This document shows, in pieces, positions 7,839 through 15,480 of a stretch of 48,282 bases of DNA. Made by a program: the position numbers and the translations under genes. This stretch comes from JAAYSA01 sp035367155 (GTDB lineage: Bacteria > Bacillota_I > Bacilli_A > RFN20 > CAG-826): positions 1-48,282 of the forward strand of contig DAOSJI010000009.1 in NCBI GenBank assembly GCA_035367155.1. Reading direction: 5' to 3'. The notes under the pieces are model-generated. The model saw only the letters and a program-made list of their open reading frames with translations. It ran no database searches and was not told the origin of the DNA. The first letter of the stretch is position 1. Every line of letters starts with the position of its first letter.

Positions 7839-9164
7839 TTATTTCTCCTTCTTTTGTTGTTGAGCTTGTCTTAGCCATACGAGCGATTTTGCACGTTTCA
7901 TTGTATCTGTTAGTTCAATTCCACTTGGACAGACATAGGAACAAATACCGCATTCAACACATTTAGTAACACATAGATTTTCTAAACGTTCAAAGTCGCG
8001 AGCTTCGAAAGCTTGTTTAATTTCTACTGGTTGAAGTCCAGCTGGACAAGAATATGTACATTCTCCGCATCTAAGGCAGTTATCTACACGTTGTTTAATT
8101 GGTTTTACGATTGTATAGCCTCCACTCGGAGCAGTTGTAGCAACTTCTAGTGTGCGAAGTGCAGTACTTGTCATTGGACCACCATTTAAAACCATTAATG
8201 GTTTATCTTGATTAATATCAAACTCTGCTAAAACGACACTAACTGGAGTTCCAACTGGAACTAAGATATTAGCAGGATCTTTAATTAATTCAGGCTCTCC
8301 ACTTATTGTAAGAAGGCGTTCTGTTATAGGTTTTCCTTCTTTTAGGGCACGATATACAGCGATTGCCGTTTGCGAATTATCAACAACTACATGGCATTCA
8401 CTTGGGAGATTGTTATATGTTCTTTTAAATACTTGTTCAACAAGTGTTCTTTCCCAACCCATTGGATAGGCATCAGGAACTAAACGAAGTTCGATATCTT
8501 GATAATTAGTTAGCTCTTCATTTAAGGCCTTAATTGCAGCTTCTTTGTCTTTTTTAATTGCAATAACAACTTTAGAAGCATCAGCAGCCCTCTTTAATAA
8601 AAGCGCGCCTTCAATTAATTCTTTTGCATTTGCAATCGTTGTAACATAGTCAGTTGTTAGAAACGGTTCACATTCTACTGCATTAATAAGAATAAATTCA
8701 ATGTCTTTTACTCCGTTATATTTAATCCAAGTAGGGAAGCCTGCTCCGCCGAGTCCAACAATACCGGCTTCTTTAATTGCTTCAACGATTTCTTCTTTTG
8801 TTGGATTATCTTTTAGAACTTTAAGAGCTTTTTTCTCTTCTTCATTTTTGAAGTCATTTTCAATAACTAGATGAGGACATGGACGACCAAGTCCAGGATT
8901 AAACATGACTTTATTTGCAACTACTTTTCCGCTTACTGAACTATAAACTGGAACATACATATGTTCTCGTAGTGCAATACGGGTACCTTTTTTAACTAAG
9001 TCGCCTTCCTTAACTAGAGGCGTAATTGGTTTTGCGTTATTAGCCATCAGCGGGAAATAGACAAAAGGTACTTTTTTAAGATCTAATTCACGCACTGGAA
9101 CATCCGAGGTTAGATGTTTGTGGCCTTTAAGACGCAATCTTCCTTTGTTAGAAAATAGTTTCAT
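7839..9164 (-). CDS. rnfC: RnfC, NADH-binding Fe-S subunit
   Basis: A 441-residue peripheral subunit that would bind NAD(H) and FMN. GLGGAGFPTWIK (137-148) is the NADH/FMN-binding glycine loop shared with NuoF. Two [4Fe-4S] motifs sit at the C-terminus: Cys363/366/369/373 and Cys402/405/408/412. The N-terminal barrel-sandwich domain is present. Length matches clostridial RnfC. It is the first gene of the operon, with an AAAGGAG site ahead of ATG. Because RnfB lacks ferredoxin domains here, these are the only classical 2x[4Fe-4S] modules encoded in the operon. Confidence 0.96.
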   Translation of the reverse strand: MKLFSNKGRLRLKGHKHLTSDVPVRELDLKKVPFVYFPLMANNAKPITPLVKEGDLVKKGTRIALREHMYVPVYSSVSGKVVANKVMFNPGLGRPCPHLVIENDFKNEEEKKALKVLKDNPTKEEIVEAIKEAGIVGLGGAGFPTWIKYNGVKDIEFILINAVECEPFLTTDYVTTIANAKELIEGALLLKRAADASKVVIAIKKDKEAAIKALNEELTNYQDIELRLVPDAYPMGWERTLVEQVFKRTYNNLPSECHVVVDNSQTAIAVYRALKEGKPITERLLTISGEPELIKDPANILVPVGTPVSVVLAEFDINQDKPLMVLNGGPMTSTALRTLEVATTAPSGGYTIVKPIKQRVDNCLRCGECTYSCPAGLQPVEIKQAFEARDFERLENLCVTKCVECGICSYVCPSGIELTDTMKRAKSLVWLRQAQQQKKEK

Positions 9165-9181
9165 ATCCTTACTCCTTTAAC

Positions 9182-9200
9182 GTGTGTTAGTATAACACAC
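9182..9200. promoter_or_regulatory. Palindrome over -10 of the rnf operon
   Basis: A perfect inverted repeat GTGTGTT-AGTAT-AACACAC lies 18 bp upstream of rnfC. Read on the minus strand it contains a -10-like TATACT; a possible -35 TTGTAT lies 19 bp further upstream. A repressor binding here would cover the promoter. The regulator is unknown; the arms do not match the Rex consensus well. Confidence 0.5.
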
Positions 9201-9262
9201 TTTAAGCCTTAACATACAATGTTTTTCTAACATTTGATCTTTAATTGACAAAATGTGGCAAT

Positions 9263-9289
9263 AAAAAAGCCCACGAGATACTCGTGGGC
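9263..9289 (-). terminator. Terminator after aldehyde dehydrogenase gene
   Basis: Nine-bp stem GCCCACGAG/CTCGTGGGC with a 3-nt loop (9269-9289), followed on the minus strand by six T. It ends the aldehyde/alcohol dehydrogenase transcript 18 bp after the stop codon. Confidence 0.92.
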
Positions 9290-9306
9290 GGTTAATATTG
9301 CGAAAT

Positions 9307-10644
9307 TTACATTAATTTTTTAAACGTTTTGATCGCTTTATCATCTTTTGAATAGCGAATTACTAAGTCGAATTTGCGGCTTTTTACAAGTACGCTCTTT
9401 GGATTTGAGAATGTTTCAAATGACTTCTTTCCATGATAGCGACCCATACCGGAATTACCTACTCCTCCAAAGGGAAGATTAGAGTTTGCAAGTTGCATTA
9501 AGTTATCATTTACGGTCATTGATCCACTTGAGGTTTCATTTAAAATCTTTTTAGCTATTTCTTTGCTAGTCGTATAAACATAAAGTGCAAGTGGCTTTTC
9601 TCGTTCATTAACAAAGGCGATTGCTTCATCTAATGTCTTATAAGTAATGATTGGAAGAATTGGACCAAATATTTCTTCGCTCATTACTAGTGTGTCAAGT
9701 GGTGGATTTACTACTATTGTTGAAAGAATCGTTTCACTTTCATCATCGTAACGCTTAATACCTACTTGATTTAAGTTTTCCTTTAATCTTTCGTAGTGTT
9801 TAGTAGTGATAATTTTAGGAAGTTTTTTCATTTCTTCTAAATCTTTTTCAAATGTTTGTTTTAGAAGCGGTATAAAAGTATCTGCGATTGCTTCATCTAA
9901 AAGAACATAGTCTGGAGCCACACAAGTTTGTCCACAATTTATGAGTTTTCCCCAACTTAGCCGTCTAACAGTTAGAGGAATATCAGCGTCTTTTGTAATA
10001 AAGACCGGTGATTTGCCGCCTAATTCAAGGGTTAGTGGTGTAAGATTTTTAGCTGCAGCTTCCATAGCGATTTTTCCAACTGTAGCACCGCCAGTAAAGA
10101 AAATATAGTCATAGCGGTATGTAAATATTTCAGTATTTACCGCTCTACCACCTAGGAATAATAACACTTCACCATCTGGAAATGCTTCTTCGACAATCGT
10201 TTTCATAATCTTACTTGTGGCAGGTGAATAACTACTTGGTTTTACCACAAGAACATTACCAGCTGCTAAAGCACCAATAATTGGTTGCATTGTTAACAAG
10301 AACGGATAATTCCACGGACTCATAATTAGTACTTGACCTAAAGGTTCATGATGAATAAAAGTTTTGCCTGGAAATTGCATTAATGCTAACGGAACTCTAT
10401 GCGGTTTCATCCACTTTTTTAAATTCTTAATTGCATGTTTAAGTTCACCATATACTAAACCAACTTCTGTAGCAAAAGCCTCAGCAGGTGTTTTTCTTAA
10501 ATCCTCATAAAGTGCGGCAAAAACTTCTTTTTCATATTTTTGAAGTGCCTTTTTTAGTCTTATTAAATGTATCATTCGATCATCATAAGACATTGGATTA
10601 ATCTTTTTTAATAATTCTCTTTGTTTTGCGATTTTTTCTTTCAT
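9307..10644 (-). CDS. Aldehyde dehydrogenase, class 3-like
   Basis: A 445-residue NAD(P)-dependent aldehyde dehydrogenase. The general base is Glu207 in LELGGKSP (206-213) and the nucleophile Cys241 in NCGQTCVAPDY. These positions are almost the same as in class 3 (ALDH3, coniferyl or fatty aldehyde) enzymes, as are the short N-terminus and PWNYPF (110-115). PFGGVGNSGMGRYHGKKSFETFS near the C-terminus is also typical. It follows an iron alcohol dehydrogenase with a 12-bp gap, so the pair probably interconverts alcohol, aldehyde and acid. Chain-length preference cannot be told. Confidence 0.93.
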   Translation of the reverse strand: MKEKIAKQRELLKKINPMSYDDRMIHLIRLKKALQKYEKEVFAALYEDLRKTPAEAFATEVGLVYGELKHAIKNLKKWMKPHRVPLALMQFPGKTFIHHEPLGQVLIMSPWNYPFLLTMQPIIGALAAGNVLVVKPSSYSPATSKIMKTIVEEAFPDGEVLLFLGGRAVNTEIFTYRYDYIFFTGGATVGKIAMEAAAKNLTPLTLELGGKSPVFITKDADIPLTVRRLSWGKLINCGQTCVAPDYVLLDEAIADTFIPLLKQTFEKDLEEMKKLPKIITTKHYERLKENLNQVGIKRYDDESETILSTIVVNPPLDTLVMSEEIFGPILPIITYKTLDEAIAFVNEREKPLALYVYTTSKEIAKKILNETSSGSMTVNDNLMQLANSNLPFGGVGNSGMGRYHGKKSFETFSNPKSVLVKSRKFDLVIRYSKDDKAIKTFKKLM

Positions 10645-10656
10645 ATTTACTCCTTT

Positions 10657-11856
10657 TTATTTATTATCACCGCGAATTTCTTTGTAAAGCGCGATAAAAT
10701 CCTCTTTAAAATAAATAACTGGTACTGGATATAGTGGATTAGCTTCTTTAAGAGCATCGCTAACCATACGTGGGATATCTTCATCTTTAATAAATGGTAA
10801 ATAGCGAGGTATACCAATCTTATCATTTAGATTTTGTACATGTTCTCTAAATGCATTTGCAGCTTCTTCAATTGGTGTATTTTCATCAACAATTTGCGTA
10901 AAATAGGCTAATTCTGCAAGTTTTTTATCAATTTTTGAACCATATTTTCGAAGCATGATTGGAAGAATTACAGCATTTGCTAAACCATGCGCGGTTCCAT
11001 ATGTTCCACTTAATGGATGGCTTAAGGCGTGAACATAACCAACATAGGCTCTAGTAAAGGCGACACCCGCATCGTAGGCTGCTATTTGCATGTTTCTTCT
11101 TGCTTCTAAATTTGATCCATCGTTATATGCTGTTTCCAAATTTTCAAAGATTAGTTTAATAGCGTTTTTCGCCTTTGCTTTAGTTAATTTTGTATTTGAG
11201 CGACCAATATAAGCCTCGATAGCATGAGTTAAAGCATCAACGCCTGTTTCTGCCGTAATTTTTTTAGGTAACTTTAAAGTTAGTGTTGGGTCAAGAAGAG
11301 CATATTGTGGAACAAGTTTAGGGTCGTTAATTGTATATTTATGTCTTGTTTCATCTTCAATAATAACCGCTGCTAAAGTAGCTTCACTTCCAGCTCCTGC
11401 TGTTGTAGGAACAGCGATAAGTAAAGGAAGCTTTTTGGTTAACTTTAATAACCCTTTCATTTTTAAGACAGATTTATTAGGATGTGCGATTCTTGCAGCA
11501 GTTATTTTTGCTACATCTATCGGACTTCCTCCACCAAAACCAATAATTGCTTCTGCTCTAACTTCTTTACATTTTTGTAAGGCTTCTTCAATGTGTTGTA
11601 TCGTTGGATTTGATACAACATTACTATAAAAATGAACCTTGATTCCTGATTTATTTAATGTTTCAACTAATTCTTTATATAAACCAATTTTAGCTAGGCC
11701 TTGGTCTGTAATTAATAGAACGCATTTAATGTTCTCTCCTTTTAAAAGTTTTCCAACATCTTCTGCTTGTTTAAGAATTTCAGGCTGTCTTATATTTAAA
11801 ACAAGCATACCAACTCTTAAAACATTTTGATACAAGCGATATGCAATCTTTCGCAT
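10657..11856 (-). CDS. Iron-containing alcohol dehydrogenase
   Basis: A 399-residue group III alcohol dehydrogenase. The coenzyme loop is GGGSPIDVAK (108-117). The metal ligands are Asp207 and His211 in DALTHAIEAYIG, then His276 in VHALSHPLSG and His290 in AHGLANAVILP. The first 25 residues are slightly longer than in the shortest family members. It is first in a two-gene operon with the aldehyde dehydrogenase and has a GAGGAGG ribosome binding site. A role in regenerating NAD+ by reducing aldehydes is likely; a 1,3-propanediol or butanol activity cannot be excluded. Confidence 0.94.
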   Translation of the reverse strand: MRKIAYRLYQNVLRVGMLVLNIRQPEILKQAEDVGKLLKGENIKCVLLITDQGLAKIGLYKELVETLNKSGIKVHFYSNVVSNPTIQHIEEALQKCKEVRAEAIIGFGGGSPIDVAKITAARIAHPNKSVLKMKGLLKLTKKLPLLIAVPTTAGAGSEATLAAVIIEDETRHKYTINDPKLVPQYALLDPTLTLKLPKKITAETGVDALTHAIEAYIGRSNTKLTKAKAKNAIKLIFENLETAYNDGSNLEARRNMQIAAYDAGVAFTRAYVGYVHALSHPLSGTYGTAHGLANAVILPIMLRKYGSKIDKKLAELAYFTQIVDENTPIEEAANAFREHVQNLNDKIGIPRYLPFIKDEDIPRMVSDALKEANPLYPVPVIYFKEDFIALYKEIRGDNK

Positions 11857-11982
11857 TCTTACCTCCTCGTTTTTATATTAATAGAAACTTTTAAACTAAT
11901 TCATTTGTAGAATTATCTAATTTTTCTATTCATCTATTTATATTTTAAACGATAAAAGCATTATAAAAACATAAAATGCAAT

Positions 11983-12014
11983 AAAAAAGTGATTTTATTT
12001 CAAAACCACCTTTT
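11983..12014 (-). terminator. Terminator after large surface protein gene
   Basis: On the minus strand GTGGTTTT pairs with AAAATCAC (one G-U pair, 5-nt loop) and is followed by TTTTTT. It lies about 27 bp after the stop at 12041. Confidence 0.75.
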
Positions 12015-12040
12015 TAAGAATAATTTTACAATTAAATTAC

Positions 12041-13726
12041 TTAGTTAATATATTTTCTCTTTTTGCTAAGAATATAAAATGAAACAAAACTAACTAAACC
12101 AATAATACTTATTACAACAATGGCGATAGTGCTATTTTGATAGCGAGTACAGTGATGGAAAATAGGTTGACCTCCATTAAGCGCGACCCAATTTGTCATA
12201 TAGTCTTTTCTTGCGCGCGCATCAACATACACTTGTTCAGTACTCGTATGAAATAATGTTTTTGCTTCTTCTGTTAATAAGCTATATTCATAATTAATCA
12301 TTTGAAGTCGATTTGCACACGAACCATATGCGCCATAACCAATATCACCATTGATATAATTTGCAAAAGCAAGAGCTTGATTTTCTGTGGTTGGATAATT
12401 ACGGAATACTTTAATTTGAACTAATAAAGTAGTGCTTAATGAGCTACCAATATCTATTTTTATATAACTCATTAATTTACTCATCGATTCTTGAATCATT
12501 ACGATACGTTTGTTATAAAGGGCTACATGTTGTAACTCTTCTAAAGTAGTTGCACCATTATTTGTAATAGTAACCGATGAGCCACTACATCCTGTAATAT
12601 CGCTACCATTACGATCTAAACCAGTTACAGTAACATTTGCAGCATTAGAAACATCATTTGTAATAATTGCAATTTCCACTTTAAGTTGTGAACCTGCTGG
12701 AACTTCTTCTAGGACTGGAAGTTTAGAAGTAATAGAAGCCCCATCTGCTGGAGTAGCTACTCCATACCCATTTGTTAGATATGCTCCCATTGAAGTCGTG
12801 GCATTCCAACTTAGTGAACCTGTTTCGTTAAAATCATATGTACCTATTAATTTATATGGATCTTGCGTGACTGTTATTCCTTCAATAACAACGCTTCTAG
12901 TTACATTTTCATATGTGTAAGTAGCAGTTACGGAGGTCGTACCTTCAGTTAATGGAGTTGGTTCAAGTGTAAGATGATGATATGGAACATTATCTGAAGT
13001 ACCATCATTAAAATTAGCACTAAATGTTAAACCTTGAGGATTAAAATATTCACCATTTAAATATGAAGTTTTTGTTGGTGTTCCGGTATAAGTTAAGCTT
13101 TCTAAAGCTTTAATTCGATAAATGAAATGATTAGATTCATTTGTTGCGTTTGAATTATAACACATGTTATATGAATACATAAATAATGAATCGCCATTGT
13201 TTTTATAACAAAAAGTCAAGTATCTAGGAGTAGTGTGACTGTTTCTTATTCTAAATCGATCAGTAGCATAACTCGCAGTACTTTGATCAACATATATGTG
13301 ATAACTTGAACTATTGATAGGTATCGTTGATACTGAATCATTAAAATAAGTAAAATTTAATTTATAAGGATTACTAACATTACGATTAACAAATCGAACA
13401 GCCCCAGAAGTGCTACTTGGTTCTATTTCAAGTTCCCAAGCATCTTCATAAGTCAATTCATCAAAACTAGTGAATAATTTTGGAGCAATAGGATTTGGTT
13501 TACCTACAAATGGTTGAAGACAATATGTTTTATCTACATTGTATGGCTTACAAACAATCAAATACTTACCACCTATTTCCAAATCATCTATGCTTGTAAT
13601 TTGTGTAACATTAATTGCTTTTGCCGCAATATGATTTTCCTTCTCACTTTTAAAAGTGGGCGTAAAAAGGGCCCAAACGAATGTTAACGATAACATAAAG
13701 CGAACATTTTTATTGAGTTTCTTCAT
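12041..13726 (-). CDS. Large membrane-anchored surface protein with Ig-like domain
   Basis: A 561-residue protein with an N-terminal signal segment (about 8-24) and a C-terminal membrane helix (about 535-556) followed by KKRK, so the bulk is outside. A bacterial Ig-like domain of the Big_3 kind spans about 215-290 (SYLNGEYFNPQGLTFSA ... VTATYTYENV). Just before the anchor is a segment ending in an AR-x-R/K-Y-x3-W-like element (DARARKDYMTNW) that recurs in the surface protein at 25056. No LPXTG motif is present. Function is unknown; adhesion or substrate binding are guesses. The ribosome binding site contains six consecutive G. Confidence 0.85.
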   Translation of the reverse strand: MKKLNKNVRFMLSLTFVWALFTPTFKSEKENHIAAKAINVTQITSIDDLEIGGKYLIVCKPYNVDKTYCLQPFVGKPNPIAPKLFTSFDELTYEDAWELEIEPSSTSGAVRFVNRNVSNPYKLNFTYFNDSVSTIPINSSSYHIYVDQSTASYATDRFRIRNSHTTPRYLTFCYKNNGDSLFMYSYNMCYNSNATNESNHFIYRIKALESLTYTGTPTKTSYLNGEYFNPQGLTFSANFNDGTSDNVPYHHLTLEPTPLTEGTTSVTATYTYENVTRSVVIEGITVTQDPYKLIGTYDFNETGSLSWNATTSMGAYLTNGYGVATPADGASITSKLPVLEEVPAGSQLKVEIAIITNDVSNAANVTVTGLDRNGSDITGCSGSSVTITNNGATTLEELQHVALYNKRIVMIQESMSKLMSYIKIDIGSSLSTTLLVQIKVFRNYPTTENQALAFANYINGDIGYGAYGSCANRLQMINYEYSLLTEEAKTLFHTSTEQVYVDARARKDYMTNWVALNGGQPIFHHCTRYQNSTIAIVVISIIGLVSFVSFYILSKKRKYIN

Positions 13727-13733
13727 AAACGAG

Positions 13734-13786
13734 CCCCCCTTATTTTTAATATTTGTTATTATACAACTAATTACTAACTATGTAAA
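13734..13786 (-). promoter_or_regulatory. Promoter and G-tract RBS of the surface protein
   Basis: Minus-strand -35 TTTACA (13786-13781), 17-bp spacer, -10 TATAAT (13763-13758). The Shine-Dalgarno is AAGGGGGG, a run of six G. The -35 begins 3 bp after the end of the kinase-like gene, so the two genes are separately transcribed. Confidence 0.7.
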
Positions 13787-13788
13787 AT

Positions 13789-14319
13789 TTAATTTTGATT
13801 GTTTTTGTTTAGCCAATATTGTAGACCCCAATTATCGAAATCCCATTTTGGATCATATGAATTACATTCATAATCTATATAATAAATTTGGTCACTTTCA
13901 ATACATACAACAAAATTCGTGGGATAATAGTCAATATTTAGCCCTGCTTTATAAATGCTTGGTAACATTTCACGTAGCTGTTTTATATATACACTAACAT
14001 CTTTTTCTTCTTTTATAAGATCTGCGATAGTTGGACCTTCTATATATTCTTTAATAATTATTTCGCGATTTTTATCAACATAAATTAATTTAGGCATTCT
14101 TACTTTAGTATGCAAAATGCGCTCGTAATCATTAATTTCGGCTTCAATTTTATTTCCAAACTGATAATAGTCACAAGGCTCATGGTGAATTTGTTTTAAA
14201 ACAAATAACTCGTTGTTAGCTTCTACAAGATATGAATATCCACCTTTTCCCTTGCCTAAAAGGCGAATGACTTTATAATTTATTTCACCTACATTTATTA
14301 AAATTCCGACTTCAATCAT
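13789..14319 (-). CDS. Miniature protein-kinase-fold protein
   Basis: At 176 residues it is far smaller than a typical 250-300-residue kinase, yet key elements are visible: a glycine-rich loop GKGKGG (22-27), an ATP Lys (VLKQI, Lys42), Glu candidates at 59-61, a catalytic-loop-like N-I-D-Y-Y-P-T-N (Asp130 and Asn135, matching H-x-D-x4-N without the His), and a metal Asp149 in IDYE replacing DFG. This resembles small RIO/Bud32 or aminoglycoside-phosphotransferase-like kinases. Substrate unknown. A -10 TATAAT lies only 6 bp before the ATG and no Shine-Dalgarno is seen, suggesting a leaderless mRNA. Confidence 0.75.
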   Translation of the reverse strand: MIEVGILINVGEINYKVIRLLGKGKGGYSYLVEANNELFVLKQIHHEPCDYYQFGNKIEAEINDYERILHTKVRMPKLIYVDKNREIIIKEYIEGPTIADLIKEEKDVSVYIKQLREMLPSIYKAGLNIDYYPTNFVVCIESDQIYYIDYECNSYDPKWDFDNWGLQYWLNKNNQN

Positions 14320-14325
14320 ATTGTT

Positions 14326-14331
14326 ATTATA
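14326..14331 (-). promoter_or_regulatory. -10 element adjacent to kinase-like start codon
   Basis: A perfect TATAAT on the minus strand ends 6 bp before the ATG at 14319. Initiation about 7 nt after the -10 would place the first base of the mRNA at or next to the start codon. The -35 region is weak (TTTATC at 17 bp). Confidence 0.5.
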
Positions 14332-14354
14332 TACACAAAACTAAGTTAGATAAA

Positions 14355-14377
14355 GAAAAAGTCCTACAAAGTAGGAC
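14355..14377 (-). terminator. Terminator of the tRNA-Asn/tRNA-Glu transcript
   Basis: GTCCTAC-AAA-GTAGGAC, a 7-bp stem with 3-nt loop, followed on the minus strand by TTTTTC. It lies 12 bp after the CCA end of tRNA-Glu. Confidence 0.9.
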
Positions 14378-14389
14378 GTGATTTTCTTT

Positions 14390-14466
14390 TGGCGACCCGT
14401 ACGGGATTCGAACCCATGAATGCATGCGTGAAAGGCATGTGAGTTAAGCCGCTTCTCCAACGGGCC
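14390..14466 (-). tRNA. tRNA-Glu (UUC)
   Basis: Anticodon stem CATGC/GCATG encloses the loop CTTTCAC with anticodon TTC. The acceptor pairs GGCCCGT with ACGGGTC (one G-U); the T-arm is GGTTCGAATCC-type; discriminator G and CCA are encoded. It lies 3 nt from tRNA-Asn and they are probably one transcript. Confidence 0.95.
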
Positions 14467-14469
14467 AAG

Positions 14470-14544
14470 TGGCGCCTAGTGCAGGACTCGAACCTGCAAC
14501 CGATCGGTTAACAGCCGATTGCTCTACCATTGAGCTAACGAGGC
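14470..14544 (-). tRNA. tRNA-Asn (GUU)
   Basis: Anticodon loop CTGTTAA in stem TCGG/CCGA gives anticodon GTT. D-arm GCTC/GAGC and T-arm GCAGG/CCTGC pair fully, and CCA is encoded. In the acceptor stem GCCTCGT against ACTAGGC leaves one C-U mismatch at pair 5:68. Confidence 0.93.
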
Positions 14545-14604
14545 CCCTATTGCATTAAGCATTAGTAAGATACCACAAACCAATATTGTTTTGCAATAAT
14601 AAAA

Positions 14605-14847
14605 TTACTTTTTGCTTGTTTTTGCTAATTTTCCTTCAATGTTTTTGCGAACATCATCGACAGTTTTAAAAGATAACATTTCATCATTGGTGAATTCAAT
14701 GCCGAATTCGTCTTCTAATTCCATCATAACTTCTACTAAATCAATACTATCTAATCCAATTTCACGAAGTTCCATTGAAGGTTCTAAGTTATCAACTTTT
14801 ACTGTTTGTTTGAAAATTTGTTCCATTCTTTTCATTGCATCATTCAT
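14605..14847 (-). CDS. acpP: Acyl carrier protein
   Basis: An 80-residue acidic protein. The phosphopantetheine attachment site is Ser34 within GLDSIDLVEVMMELEDEFGIEF, the signature of helix II of ACPs (usually DSLD; here DSID). It carries acyl chains for fatty acid or phospholipid synthesis. No fab or pls genes are next to it, so it is an orphan ACP. Strong but slightly distant ribosome binding site AAAAGAGG. Confidence 0.95.
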   Translation of the reverse strand: MNDAMKRMEQIFKQTVKVDNLEPSMELREIGLDSIDLVEVMMELEDEFGIEFTNDEMLSFKTVDDVRKNIEGKLAKTSKK

Positions 14848-14922
14848 AAGAAATTCCTCTTTTCTAAAGTGAATTATAGCAACAAAAGTATTTTAGTGCA
14901 ATTGGACTACATTTGAAACTAC

Positions 14923-14952
14923 TAAAACCCCCTTAGCATTTTAGCTAAGGGG
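14923..14952 (-). terminator. Terminator of the Tad-like operon
   Basis: CCCCTTAGC pairs with GCTAAGGGG across a 6-nt loop (14929-14952), followed on the minus strand by GTTTT. It lies about 20 bp after the last small gene of the operon. The T tract is short. Confidence 0.7.
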
Positions 14953-14970
14953 TGCATTCTATGTGTGCTT

Positions 14971-15129
14971 TTATGGTGCTGGATTATCTAATTCGCTTAT
15001 AAGACTAGTGTATTCTTCGTTAATTTTGTCTTTAGTGTTGTTTACAATTGTAGCGAATGTAGTCGCAATTGCACCAAACAGAATAATAACTAATAATACT
15101 CCTAATAGTTGTCCTTTTAGTTCACCCAT
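14971..15129 (-). CDS. 52-residue Flp-like pilin
   Basis: The sequence starts MGELKGQLLGVLLVIILFG and ends ELDNPAP. A short N-terminus, one hydrophobic helix (about 8-30) and a brief charged tail fit the size and layout of Flp/Tad pilins. It has an excellent AAGGAGG site and is the last gene of a Tad-like operon. The classical Gly-x4-Glu-Tyr processing motif of Flp pilins is not obvious (a Gly2-Glu3 is present), so pilin is an assignment from size, shape and context. Confidence 0.72.
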   Translation of the reverse strand: MGELKGQLLGVLLVIILFGAIATTFATIVNNTKDKINEEYTSLISELDNPAP

Positions 15130-15141
15130 ATTTCCTCCTTT

Positions 15142-15480
15142 CTAGTAGTAGCCAATCATAGTTGTTCTTACTATTTCTATAGTGATTTGTTCGCTACTAA
15201 TAATTAGTGGTGTATAGCTTTTAATTAAGGCATATGTCATAACATCACCTATACCGTTACTATTACAACTTGATCGACACTCTATCTCGATATTAAAACT
15301 ATTAACTAATGCAATAGTTTCCTCAGTAATTTCGCCTTCTTTGCTTATTTTGTAACTAACAGTAAGTGCTAAAGAATCTAGTTCTGTATTAATGTTTTGA
15401 ATAACAAGTAAGTCTGCTCCACATAAAAAAGCAGGAATAAACAAGAAAAGAGACAAAATCATTGAAAGCAAATTACCCAT
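15142..15480 (-). CDS. Pilin-like/TadE-like protein
   Basis: A 112-residue protein with one N-terminal hydrophobic helix (about 4-24) and a small extracytosolic part with two close cysteines (IECRSSC). TadE/TadF-type minor pilins have this organisation. It overlaps the upstream TadC-like gene by 8 bp, so it is translated with it. Sequence similarity to a named family is not recognisable by eye. Confidence 0.65.
   Translation of the reverse strand: MGNLLSMILSLFLFIPAFLCGADLLVIQNINTELDSLALTVSYKISKEGEITEETIALVNSFNIEIECRSSCNSNGIGDVMTYALIKSYTPLIISSEQITIEIVRTTMIGYY

Noticed and set aside
9241..9262. Plus-strand TTGACA as a promoter
   Set aside because: No -10 at a suitable distance and no plus-strand gene downstream.
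13656..13997. Plus-strand 113-residue open frame across the kinase-like gene end
   Set aside because: It spans the divergent promoter region in antisense and has no ribosome site; the minus-strand genes explain the sequence.
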